In this document: one piece after another, positions 52,203 through 61,204 of the stretch
How positions within the stretch are numbered: position 1 is the first letter of the stretch
Layout of the letters: each line of letters opens with the position of its first letter
Source of the DNA: Candidatus Aminicenantes bacterium
GTDB lineage: Bacteria; Acidobacteriota; Aminicenantia; Aminicenantales; UBA4085
Assembly: GCA_026393855.1 (NCBI GenBank)
Contig: JAPKZJ010000068.1
Location: 45,798-109,797, forward strand
Length of the DNA: 64,000 nt
Direction of reading: 5' to 3'
Program-made: the position numbers and the translations under genes
The notes under the pieces: generated by a model
What the model was told of the DNA's origin: nothing
What the model saw: the letters and a program-made list of their open reading frames with translations, nothing else
Databases searched by the model: none

Positions 52203-54108
52203 ATGCACACTACGAAGAGCCTTCTCCGCGCCCGGCTCGGCGACGCCCTCATCGGCGCCTACCCCGTCGGACTCGACGACATCGACTTCATCGTCCCGCC
52301 CCAGCCCAAGATGGGCGACCTGGCCTTGACCCTCCCCTTCGGGCTGGCCAAGCGCCTGAAGCTCAATCCCCGGGCCCTGGCCCAAGAGATGATGGCGGAT
52401 GGAAGTCGCGGGCGCCGGCTACATCAATTTCTTCCTGGACAAGGACGCCTTTCTGGCCGCCCGCTTGGCCGCCGCCGGAACGACCGCTCTCCGCCCGGCC
52501 GAGCGCAAGGTCATCGTCGAACACACCAATATCAACCCCAACAAGGCCGCCCATATCGGCCATCTCCGCAATACCTGCCTGGGCGACACGCTGGTCCGCT
52601 GCCTGCGCTTCAAGGGCGAGGCCGTGGAAGCCCAGAACTACATCGACGACACCGGCGTCCAGGTCGTCGACGTCGTCTACGGCTTCCTGGAGATCGAGAA
52701 GAAAACCCTGGCCGACCTCGACGCGATCGAACGCTTCGACTTCTACTGCTGGAACCTTTACGCCAAGACGGCGTCCTTCCTCGAGAAAAGCCCCGCCGCC
52801 CAAGCCCGCAAGGCCGAGATCCTCAAGGCCGTCGAGCACGGCCAGGGCGAAGCCGGGGCCATGGCCCGGGCGGTCTCCCACCGCATCCTGCGGGCCCACC
52901 TGGCAACCATGAAGCGGATCGGCGCGACTTACGACGTCCTGCCCTGCGAGAGCAGCATCCTGGGCCTTCGGTTCTGGGAGAAGGCCTTTGCCCGCCTTAA
53001 ACAAGAAGGTGCCATCACCCTGGCCTCGGAAGGCCCCAACGCCGGCTGCTGGGTCATGCGCCTGGAGGACGAGGAGGACAAGGACAAGATTATCGTTCGC
53101 TCCAACGGCACCGTGACCTATGTCGGCAAGGACATCGCCTATCAGATGTGGAAGTTCGGCCTCCTGGAACAGGACTTCTACTATGAGCCGTTCGAAGAGG
53201 ACGAGGGCCGGACGATCTGGATGAGCTCCGCCTCTCCGAATGATCGCGACATCCATTTCGGCGGCGGAACCAAGGTCTACAACGTCATCGACACCCGCCA
53301 GTCCTACCTGCAAAAAGTCGTCGTCCAAGGGCTGCGGGCGCTCAAGTTCGAGGCCCAGGCGGCCAAGTCCATCCACTTCTCCTACGAGATGGTGGCCCTC
53401 TCGCCGCGCAGTCTCAAGGAGCTGGGCTATGTCGTGGCGGCGGAGGACGAGGGCAAGGCCTTTCACGAGGTCTCGGGCCGCAAAGGGCTGGGCGTTAAAG
53501 CCGACGACCTGCTGGACAAGCTCGAGGCCAACGCCTTCGCCGAAGTCGACAAGCGCAACCCCGGCCTGACCGAGGAGGCCAAACGCCGCACAGCCCGCGA
53601 CATCGCCCGCGGAGCGCTGCGCTACTTCATGCTCAAGTTCACCCGCAACGCCTTGATCATCTTCGATTTCGACGAGGCTTTAAGCTTCGAAGGCGAGACC
53701 GGCCCCTACCTCCAGTACACCGCCGTGCGCATGAACAGCATCTTCCGCAAGCTGGAGGAGCGCGAGGGCTTGACCCTCGACGACGTCGGGCGGAAAGGCC
53801 GCGAGAATCCCCCCTCCCTGGCCGGACTGCCGGCCCAGGAGCTGGCCGATTTCTGGGGGCTCATCACCCTGGCCGCCCAATTCGACGACGAGGTCCTGCT
53901 CTCAATCGAAGCCCTGGAATTCAATCACTTGGCCAAGTTCGCCTTCGCCTTGAGCCAGGCCTGCAACGGCTACTACCATAAATATCCGATCCTCAACGAG
54001 GAAAATCCGGATCTCAAGGCCGCCCGCCTGCTGGCAATCTACGCCGCCCGCGACGTCCTGGTCAGGGCCCTGGACCTGATGGGCATCCCTGTGCCCGAGC
54101 GGATGTGA
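52203..54108 (+). CDS. argS: arginyl-tRNA synthetase, disrupted by a frameshift/deletion near codon 66
   Basis: ATG 52203 opens with the ArgRS N-terminal domain (residues 1-66; PQPKMGDLALTLPFGLAKRL). At about 52390-52400 the homologous sequence continues one frame over, at ATG 52399 (MEVAGAGYINFFL, HIGH-like AAHIGHLRN, catalytic core, C-terminal PVPERM, 569 residues). The reference family has about 12 residues between LAxxM and VEVAGxG; here only about four fit, so roughly 20-30 bases are missing and the frame is broken. The large part alone would lack the tRNA-contacting N-terminal domain. Since argS is essential, an assembly error is likely. Promoter is leaderless. Confidence 0.9.
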
Positions 54109-54147
54109 CGTCCCTGTCTTCGAGCGCGGAAAGGGCCTGGACTCCCC

Positions 54148-55851
54148 TCATTTCGAATTCGCCGGCATCTTTTTTACGGTGATATCGGCCGATGTCTCCA
54201 GCTTGAGGGTGACGCCGCCCGTGCCGCTGTCGAACCGCACGGTCTGGCCGTTGGAGGAACCCGCATTCTGAAGGGAGACGGGGGTGTTGGTGTTGATTTT
54301 TCCGAATTGCGTCTTGGCCGTCCCCTGAAAATCGACCCCCGCCGGCAGCGTGATGAGAATCGGCATGAAGGAAGTTTTGATATCGATGACACTGCCGGCC
54401 GGGAGGGACTTGATCGCATCGATATCGACCGAGCTCGATTCGCCCACGACGGAAATCGATCCGGACGTCCCCCGCAGGGTAACATTCTTGAAGGAATTCC
54501 TGACGGTGACCGCTCCACCGATGTCTTCGGCCAGGACGGCTGTCGATTCACCCTCGATTTTTAGGTCACGGCCGATGTTGCGGGCTTCGACGGCGCTGAA
54601 TGAGGTCTTGATCGTCGCTCCGGCTTTTACGCCCGTGGCCGTGACCTTGGCGGATTGGGATTGAACGTTCAGGGCACCGCCGACGCCGGTGACGAGGACA
54701 TCCTTGAACGACGACTTGATGTCGACGTCCTTGGCCGCGTCCCGGATCGTCACGGCCAGCGATTCGCCCTCTACGGTCAAGCGGCCATGGATACGGGCTG
54801 CCTCAATTGATTGGAAGGAGCTTTTAAGAGAGGCCTCGCCGCCGATGTCCTCGGCTTTAATCGCCGAGGAGTTGCCGATCACGCGCAAGCCTCCCTTGAC
54901 GTTCGTGACCTTGATCGGCTTGTAGCCGCTGGCGATCGCGGCGTCCCGGGAGACGTTGTCGACCGTCACCTCGAGGCTTTCGCCGGCGATATCCAGCCGG
55001 CCCTGAACGCCGCGGACATCGATCGTTTTAAAGGACGAAGTGATCCGGCAATCTCCGGCCACGTCGGACCCGACGACACCGGCGCTTTCCGAGGTCACGG
55101 TGAGAGGGCCCCCGATCTTCGCGAAATGGATGTCCTTGAAGCTGTTGCGGATATCGGTTTTCCCGGCGATGTTTTCGGCCTGGATCTCGCCGCTCTCGCT
55201 GCGGATGTCGGCCGGCCCCTTGAAATCGACGACCCGCACCGCACCGAAGCTGTTTTGGACCTTCAGCTCGCCGCCGCAGCCGTCGGCGCGAACTTCGCCG
55301 CTTTCATTGCGCAGTCCGATCCGTCCGTTGACGCCCCGGACGGCGAGATTGCCGAAACGGTTGTGAACGTCCAGAGACAGGGAGGCCGGCACATGGACCT
55401 CGACCCGGGCCGCGTAGGAGAGGTTCCAGCGGCCGGTGCGAATGGCCTGGCCGATTCTGCCGAGAGAGCCGGCTTGACGCCGATCCCAATCCATGGGCGA
55501 CGTAAAACGCAGGGCCAATCCGGCCGTCTCGGGCTCGATCGTCATCTTGACGTTGTCCAGGAATTCCTTGATGAATTCGGGGTCGGAATCGCCGACTTCG
55601 ACGATGGCCTCAACCGCGATCCGGGCTTGATCCCAGGCCGAAATCGTCACCTGGGCCTGAATCGGGTCGATCCGCAGCGTTTGGCCCGGCCCGCAGGCCG
55701 ATTCCGCGGCCAGCTTCCTGGTCTGGACGTTGCGGGCCTCGGGGCCAAGCCGGCCTGTCCGCTCGGCGCTTGTCGCGGCCGGGGCCGCGGCATTCGTCCA
55801 GGACGCGACAAAAGCCAGGATCAGAAGCACAAAGAAGGCTTTGTTTTTCAT
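54148..55851 (-). CDS. exported DUF4097 (adhesin-like) beta-repeat protein
   Basis: A 567-residue protein with a signal peptide (about 1-23), then beta-helix-type repeats of about 20 residues with alternating G/D and V/I (for example GEVRADGCGGELKVQNSFG, GKTDIRNSFKDIHFAKIGGP, and about 15 similar units to residue 490). The family (DUF4097/head-GIN-like) has no known enzymatic role. ATG 55851 with AGGAG was preferred to an upstream TTG. It is the third gene of the sigma/anti-sigma/DUF4097 operon, which suggests that it senses or stabilises the envelope. Confidence 0.85.
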   Translation of the reverse strand: MKNKAFFVLLILAFVASWTNAAAPAATSAERTGRLGPEARNVQTRKLAAESACGPGQTLRIDPIQAQVTISAWDQARIAVEAIVEVGDSDPEFIKEFLDNVKMTIEPETAGLALRFTSPMDWDRRQAGSLGRIGQAIRTGRWNLSYAARVEVHVPASLSLDVHNRFGNLAVRGVNGRIGLRNESGEVRADGCGGELKVQNSFGAVRVVDFKGPADIRSESGEIQAENIAGKTDIRNSFKDIHFAKIGGPLTVTSESAGVVGSDVAGDCRITSSFKTIDVRGVQGRLDIAGESLEVTVDNVSRDAAIASGYKPIKVTNVKGGLRVIGNSSAIKAEDIGGEASLKSSFQSIEAARIHGRLTVEGESLAVTIRDAAKDVDIKSSFKDVLVTGVGGALNVQSQSAKVTATGVKAGATIKTSFSAVEARNIGRDLKIEGESTAVLAEDIGGAVTVRNSFKNVTLRGTSGSISVVGESSSVDIDAIKSLPAGSVIDIKTSFMPILITLPAGVDFQGTAKTQFGKINTNTPVSLQNAGSSNGQTVRFDSGTGGVTLKLETSADITVKKMPANSK

Positions 55852-55874
55852 GGACAGCTCCTTGATGGATCGAT

Positions 55875-56519
55875 TCAATTCTTCGCCCCCAACACGTCGG
55901 TTAGGGTCTGTTGCTTATCTTGCAGCGCAGCCAACAGGTAGCGCTGGATGTGGGCGTTGGCCCGATTCTCGGACAGGGCCGTTCGGCACCTTTCGATCTG
56001 AGCGTCGATCACCGTCAGCTTGCCCCTGTAAAGGGACATCATCGACAGATCCATGGACGCGATTTTCGGCCGGGCCTGGCGTTCCAGAGCCTCGATGGCG
56101 GAGCGATACGCTTGTTCCGCGATTTCGGCTTTGGCCAGGACGTCGCCGACCAGAAGCCCCGAGGGGGGCGCCGGCTTCGGCAGCCAAAGGAGGCCCAAGA
56201 CAACCGCGAGCAATAGAGCGGCCGCGGCCGGAATAAGGAGCGGCCGGCGGCGCCAGAAAAAAGCCGTCCAGAGCCGCCGCGGGGGAACGGCCTTGGCCGC
56301 GCCCACCGCCGGGCGCGCTTTTTCCTCCCGCAGCGATGTCTCGATGCGGCCCCAAAGAGGCTCCGTTTCGACCGGATGGCGGAGAGAAACGATTTCCCGG
56401 TCCAGACGCTCGTCGAGGGCCGCCTGCTCTCGGCAGGCGGCGCAAGTCCGGAGATGCCGGGCGAATTCGTCCTCGGCCATGGCTCCGCTTTGACGAGTTT
56501 CGTATTTTTCGCAGATCAT
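55875..56519 (-). CDS. anti-sigma factor with zinc finger (ZAS type)
   Basis: A 214-residue membrane protein. The cytosolic N-terminal zinc-binding anti-sigma domain has MICEKY and the His-x3-Cys-x2-Cys motif in FARHLRTCAACREQ (residues 20-33). A membrane helix is at about 96-116, followed by a periplasmic alpha-helical domain (about 130-214). It should hold the ECF sigma factor inactive until a periplasmic signal arrives. ATG 56519 overlaps the sigma stop (ATGA), so synthesis is coupled. Confidence 0.9.
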   Translation of the reverse strand: MICEKYETRQSGAMAEDEFARHLRTCAACREQAALDERLDREIVSLRHPVETEPLWGRIETSLREEKARPAVGAAKAVPPRRLWTAFFWRRRPLLIPAAAALLLAVVLGLLWLPKPAPPSGLLVGDVLAKAEIAEQAYRSAIEALERQARPKIASMDLSMMSLYRGKLTVIDAQIERCRTALSENRANAHIQRYLLAALQDKQQTLTDVLGAKN

Positions 56520-57052
56520 GATGTGCCTCCCCGCGGATTGAAGCCGAGCCATATCCGCAATTTCCGGCGGGCCCGATGGACATTGGTCTTGACCGTCCCC
56601 ACGTTGACGCCGAGCATGTCGGCCACTTCTTCCTGGGAGAACTGCTCGACGGCGAACAGGACGAAACAGGCCTTCATCTGGGCCGGGAGACGATCGACGG
56701 CCGCCTCCAAGCCGGGATCTTTCTCCTGGCTTGAGGAGATCGCCCCCAGCGTTTCCAGATCCACATCATCGGCCGCGGCCGGCGGCCGCTTGCGCAGCGC
56801 GTCGATGCAGGTGTTGTTCAAAATCCGAAACAGATATGTGCTGAGGCGGGCGCCGAGGCGAAAGCCGCCGATCCCCCGGAACAGCTTCATGAACGTCTCC
56901 TGGACGGCGTCTTCGGCTTCCTGGGGGGAGCCCAGCATCCGCTGGGCCGTCCGCAGGAGAGGCGGGCTATAGCGGTCGTAAATCCGCCTGTAGGCGGCCA
57001 GATCGCCGGCCAGGCAGCGCTCGATAATTCGATGTTCGTCCTGGATGTCCAT
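56516..57052 (-). CDS. ECF-family RNA polymerase sigma factor
   Basis: A 178-residue ECF sigma factor. Region 2 is RCLAGDLAAYRRIYDRYSPPLLRTAQRM, in which the -10-contacting helix can be placed, followed by EDAVQETFMKLFRGI (residues 56-70). Region 4 helix-turn-helix is FSQEEVADMLGVNVGTVKTN near the C-terminus. ATG 57052 was chosen from the start of the homology; it lacks a strong Shine-Dalgarno and has TATCAT six bases upstream. It controls the downstream anti-sigma and DUF4097, and possibly the S41 peptidases. The target promoter sequence is unknown. Confidence 0.92.
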   Translation of the reverse strand: MDIQDEHRIIERCLAGDLAAYRRIYDRYSPPLLRTAQRMLGSPQEAEDAVQETFMKLFRGIGGFRLGARLSTYLFRILNNTCIDALRKRPPAAADDVDLETLGAISSSQEKDPGLEAAVDRLPAQMKACFVLFAVEQFSQEEVADMLGVNVGTVKTNVHRARRKLRIWLGFNPRGGTS

Positions 57053-57134
57053 GGGGGAATGATACCGTATCTCCGCTCTGTTAGACGGGAAAAGGGGAGG
57101 TTTCGTTGACCGGACCGGAAAACAATCGTCGGGA

Positions 57135-58793
57135 TTATTTCCCTGGCTTCTTCGACGGCCGTTTTCCGATCTCCGCCACGGCCCTTTCAAGAACAGTGTC
57201 TCGGCCGGCCCGGTAGTCGGCAACCGTGGGATAGGTCATGATCTGCGGCTTGACGCCGACTCCCACGAACTCCCGACCGTCGGCATAGGTGTTGTGCTTG
57301 GAGCAGACAAATCCCGCGCCCCCGCTCGGAAGGCTGAAGCGGAGCGGATTACCGGTGCTGCCGCCGCTCGGTTCCCCGATCATCGTTCCCCGTCCGCTCT
57401 GGTCGAAAGCGACGAGAAAGTCCTCGGCCGCGGAGAAAGTCCTGGCGCTCGTCAGGACGACCACCTGCCCCGCATAATGATGGTCCGGGTCAATGGGCTC
57501 CCGTTCAGCCGCTTCGACGTAGAGACGATCGGGGCGGCCCCAGGACCGGAAAGCCGGTTTATAGTCGCGGGTCGACCAGTACTCGCCGATAAACGGCTCC
57601 CTGGCCAAGACGGCCATGACCCTGTAACCGATGTTGGAATTGCCGCCGCCGTTTTCCCTCAGGTCGAGAATCAGGGTCTCGGACGCGGAGAACTCCGGGA
57701 AGCGTTTTAAAAACTCGTCGACGGTCGCATCGTCCTGGAAGCTGTTCAAGGCGATGTAAGCGATATTCCCCGGCAGCATCCGGAATTCGAAGGGCGCCGG
57801 GTCCGGCGCAAGCCTATCAATCTCCGGCAAAGAGAGGCGTCGGACGGTCCGTTCGATCGTTCGTCCGTCTGCCGTCGCCAGAGTCAGTTTGACCGGTTCG
57901 GCGAGCTCCCCGTTCAGCAGAGACCGCTCATAGGCCAGGATGTCCAAGTACTGCGGCGTGGAGGAGGATTTAAGCGGAAGCACGTATTTTTCTGCGTACG
58001 AACGCACCGGGAGCCCGTCGATCTTGACGATTTCCATGCCCCTGGCGATGCCCATCTTCCCAATCTCGGGATCATAGACCCTGTCCACCAGGACCCGACC
58101 CTCGATGAAGCGGGTCCGGAGGCCCATCCACCCAGCCCGAGTTTTCGAATATTCCAGGGGCATGATGATATAAGTGTGGCCGTCCTGGAGCTTCGCGCAG
58201 AGCTCCCGAAGGACCTGGTAATACTCGGCCGTGGAGCGCGCGGCCCGGACCCGGGGGATGAAGCGGATGTAAAGGGCGTCCCAGTCCAGGGCGGCCAGCT
58301 TCTCGGGAAAGGCGAAGTTGTACTTGACCTCGGACCAAAACCTGGACAACCCGGCGATCCGTGTCTCTTCCGACAGCTCTTCGGCATAGGGAACGCTCCA
58401 AGCCGGCGAATCCCACATCGCCTGCACGTACTTGGCGTTCTTCTCGAAGACCGCCAGAACCGGTTCCCATCGCGGGTCGGTCCGGAGCGATTCGAGATCG
58501 GTGCCCTTCCGGGCGTGATCGGCATCGGACCAGCCGAGCTCCCCGGCTTTTTTCAGGAACTCGAAGGCTCTATCCCGGCCACCGATGAGGGCGTAGCAGC
58601 AGGCCGCCTCGTAGGCGGCGCCGTAGTCGTCGGATCCGGCGGCGAAGGCTTTCTCGTACAGGGCCGCGGATTGGGCGAACTGCTTGCGGCCATAGGCTTG
58701 GCCGGCTTGCTTGACGAATTCATCGGCGCTCTGGGCCCAGGCGGCCGTGCCGATGAGGAGGAGGGAGACAAGAATCGCGGCACATCTTTTCAC
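57135..58793 (-). CDS. exported S41 peptidase, copy A
   Basis: A 552-residue secreted S41 (tail-specific/tricorn-like) peptidase. A signal peptide (about 1-20) and a helical TPR-like domain (about 25-105) precede the protease core. Core motifs are KLQDGHTYIIM, LILDLRENGGGNSNIGYRVM and SARTFSAAEDFLVAFDQSG (nucleophile Ser in TFSAAEDF). The tail RPSKKPGK is shared with copy B. GTG 58793 has AAGGAAGG upstream. About two thirds of residues are identical to copy B on inspection, so the pair arose by tandem duplication that includes the 3' flank. Confidence 0.9.
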   Translation of the reverse strand: MKRCAAILVSLLLIGTAAWAQSADEFVKQAGQAYGRKQFAQSAALYEKAFAAGSDDYGAAYEAACCYALIGGRDRAFEFLKKAGELGWSDADHARKGTDLESLRTDPRWEPVLAVFEKNAKYVQAMWDSPAWSVPYAEELSEETRIAGLSRFWSEVKYNFAFPEKLAALDWDALYIRFIPRVRAARSTAEYYQVLRELCAKLQDGHTYIIMPLEYSKTRAGWMGLRTRFIEGRVLVDRVYDPEIGKMGIARGMEIVKIDGLPVRSYAEKYVLPLKSSSTPQYLDILAYERSLLNGELAEPVKLTLATADGRTIERTVRRLSLPEIDRLAPDPAPFEFRMLPGNIAYIALNSFQDDATVDEFLKRFPEFSASETLILDLRENGGGNSNIGYRVMAVLAREPFIGEYWSTRDYKPAFRSWGRPDRLYVEAAEREPIDPDHHYAGQVVVLTSARTFSAAEDFLVAFDQSGRGTMIGEPSGGSTGNPLRFSLPSGGAGFVCSKHNTYADGREFVGVGVKPQIMTYPTVADYRAGRDTVLERAVAEIGKRPSKKPGK

Positions 58794-58966
58794 GGGGCCT
58801 TCCTTTCTCGATCGATTCCATAGATAGACCCAGACGGGCCGGCCGGCGACGCCGGATGATACGAATTGCATCCCGGAAGTCCACGGCAAAACAAAATCGC
58901 AGGTCCGCTCTGTTAGACGGGGAAAGCGGCGGTTTCGTTGACCGGGCCCCCAAACAATCGTCCGGA

Positions 58967-60631
58967 CTATTTCCCTGGCTTCTTCGACGGCCGTTTTCCG
59001 ATCTCCGCAACGGCCCTTTCGAGAACGGTGTCTTTGCCGGCCCGATAGTCGGCGACCGTAGGAGATGCCGCAATCTGCGGCTTGACGCCGACGCCCACGA
59101 ACTCCCGGCCGTCGGCATAGGCGTCATGTTTGGAACAGACCAGCCCGGTTCCCCCGCCCGGAAGGCTGAAATTGAGGGGATTGCCGGTGCTGCCGCCGCT
59201 CGGCTCGCCGATGATCGTCCCCCGTCCGCTCTGGTCGAAGGCGACGAGAAAGTCCTCGGCCGCGGAGAAGGTCCGGGGGCTCGTCAGGACGATCACCTGC
59301 CCCGCATAATGATGATCTGGATCGACGGGCTCCCGTTCGGCCGCTTCGACGTACAGGCGGTCGGGACGTCCCCAAGACCGGAAAGCCGGCTTGTAATCGC
59401 GGGTCGACCAGCGTGAGCCCAGGAACGGTTCCTTGGCCAAAGCGGCCATGATCCTGTAGCCGACGTTGGTATTGCCGCCGCCGTTCTCCCGCAGGTCGAG
59501 GATCAGGGCCTTAGCGGCGGCGATCTCGGCGAAATGCTTAAAGAACACATCGGCGGTCTGATCGTCCATGAAGCTGTTCAGGGCGACACAGGCGATATTC
59601 CCGGCCAGAATCCGGAATTCGAAGGGCGCCGGCCGCGGGTCAGGCGCCAGCTTGGTTAACGCGGGGAACGTGAGGCGCGGGACAGTCCGTTCCATCGTCC
59701 GTCCGTCTTCCGTCGCCAGGGTCAGCTGGACCGGTTCGGAGAACGCCCCGATCAACAGAGACCGCTCATAGGCCAGGATGTCCAAATACTGCGGCGTAGA
59801 AGAGGATTCGCGGGGCGAAACGTATTTCTCCGCGTACTGACGAGTCGGGAGCCCGTCGATCTTGACGATTTCCATGCCTTGGGCGATACCCTGCTTCCCC
59901 AGCTCGGGGTCCCAGAGCTTGTTCACCAGAACCCGGCCCTCGACGAGGCGGGTCTGAAGGCCCGGTCGTCCGGCCCAAGTCCGCCAGTATTCCTGGGGCA
60001 TGATGATATTGGTATGGCCGTCCTGGAGCTTGGCGCAGAGCTCCTGGAGGACCCGGTAATACTCGACCGTCGAGCGCGCGGCCCGGACCTTGGGAAGGAA
60101 GCTGATATAAAAAGCGTCCCAGTCCAGGGCCGCCAGCTTCTCGGGGAACGCGAAATTGTACTTGACCTCGGACCAGAGCCTGGACAACCCGGCGATCCGG
60201 AGCTCTTCCGACAGCTCTTGGGCGTAAGGAGCGTTCCAGACAGACGAAGCCCATAGGACTTGCGCGCCCTTGGCGTTCTTATCGAAGCACGCCAGGGCCG
60301 GCTCCCACCGCGGGTCGGTCCGGAGCGATTCGAGGTCGGCGTCCTTCCGGGCATGGTCGGCGTTCTTCCAGCCGTATTCCCCGGCTTGGTTCAGGAAGGC
60401 GAAGGCTTTGTCCCGAGCGCCGCTGAGCGCATAGCAGCAGGCCGCATCGTAGGCGGCGCCGGCGTCGTTGGAGCCGGCGGCGAAGGCTTTTTCGTAAAGG
60501 GCCGCGGCTTGAGCGAACTGTTTCCGGCCCTGGGCTCGGCTCGCTTGCCGGATGAATTCATCGGCGCTTTGGGCCCAGACGATCGAGGCGATAATGAGAG
60601 TAGAGACAAGAACGGCGATATATTTCCTCAC
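58967..60631 (-). CDS. exported S41 peptidase, copy B
   Basis: A 554-residue paralogue of copy A: signal peptide (about 1-20), TPR-like region, then KLQDGHTNIIM, LILDLRENGGGNTNVGYRIM and TSPRTFSAAEDFLVAF. The catalytic serine motif is intact. Start GTG 60631 has GGGAGGA upstream. The sequence around its stop (58917-58985) is nearly the same as that around the copy A stop (57075-57155), so duplication covers at least gene plus 3' flank. Substrates are not known. Confidence 0.9.
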   Translation of the reverse strand: MRKYIAVLVSTLIIASIVWAQSADEFIRQASRAQGRKQFAQAAALYEKAFAAGSNDAGAAYDAACCYALSGARDKAFAFLNQAGEYGWKNADHARKDADLESLRTDPRWEPALACFDKNAKGAQVLWASSVWNAPYAQELSEELRIAGLSRLWSEVKYNFAFPEKLAALDWDAFYISFLPKVRAARSTVEYYRVLQELCAKLQDGHTNIIMPQEYWRTWAGRPGLQTRLVEGRVLVNKLWDPELGKQGIAQGMEIVKIDGLPTRQYAEKYVSPRESSSTPQYLDILAYERSLLIGAFSEPVQLTLATEDGRTMERTVPRLTFPALTKLAPDPRPAPFEFRILAGNIACVALNSFMDDQTADVFFKHFAEIAAAKALILDLRENGGGNTNVGYRIMAALAKEPFLGSRWSTRDYKPAFRSWGRPDRLYVEAAEREPVDPDHHYAGQVIVLTSPRTFSAAEDFLVAFDQSGRGTIIGEPSGGSTGNPLNFSLPGGGTGLVCSKHDAYADGREFVGVGVKPQIAASPTVADYRAGKDTVLERAVAEIGKRPSKKPGK

Positions 60632-60667
60632 GCGATGATCCTCCCCGACAATTTAAGACGCTTTATC

Positions 60668-60685
60668 CTGCCAAATAGTTGGCAG
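60668..60685. promoter_or_regulatory. short dyad between the S41 and DUF3795 genes
   Basis: CTGCCAA-ATAG-TTGGCAG is a perfect seven-base inverted repeat with a four-base loop, between divergent genes. It could be an operator or a small RNA hairpin. Confidence 0.4.
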
Positions 60686-60707
60686 AAAGCGGTGCGCTTA
60701 TTAACAA

Positions 60708-60736
60708 TTGGCGTCCCGATCCGGCCGCGTTATACT
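60708..60736 (+). promoter_or_regulatory. promoter of the DUF3795 gene
   Basis: TTGGCG (60708-60713), 17 bases, TATACT (60731-60736). The leader to the GTG at 60834 is about 90 bases and includes an 18-codon open frame from ATG 60774. Confidence 0.5.
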
Positions 60737-60833
60737 ACAAGATGTCCTATCCTGAAGAAAGACGAGCATAAAAATGAATCTGATCATCCGGGGCGCGCGG
60801 ATGGGCGTCCGCAAGCCCGAAAGAATGTGACTC

Positions 60834-61070
60834 GTGCGCATCGGAGTCTGCGGCATCGCCTGCGAGAAATGTCCCCGCCGGACGGCCGGCCAGTGCCCGA
60901 ATGGGCCCGACGGTTGCCGGCCCAAGGCCAACCCCTTTTGCGCCGTCGCCACATGCGCCCTGTCCAAGGGACAGGTCCTCTGCTTCGAGTGCCCGGAGTT
61001 CCCCTGCGAGGTCACAGCCAAGGGCCCGATCAGCGCCGGGTACTGCGGCTACATCGCCATGAAGGGCTGA
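60834..61070 (+). CDS. small cysteine-rich DUF3795 protein
   Basis: A 78-residue protein with many cysteines: GVCGIACEKCPRRTAGQCPN, then FCAVATCALSKGQ and CFECPEFPCEVTAKGPI. It resembles DUF3795 proteins, thought to bind zinc or another metal. It starts at GTG 60834. The last third is repeated as a broken copy at 62095-62199. Confidence 0.75.
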   Translation: MRIGVCGIACEKCPRRTAGQCPNGPDGCRPKANPFCAVATCALSKGQVLCFECPEFPCEVTAKGPISAGYCGYIAMKG

Positions 61071-61204
61071 CGGTTCCCGAGCACATCCTCAATTCCCTAT
61101 GAAGCCCCGCCTTCCCCGAGAGGCGCCCCTTCGGACCCGAATCAAGTATACGTCTGGGAATGACTGCGCTATACTAAAGTTTACCGTCAAGAAGAGAGGC
61201 CGTC

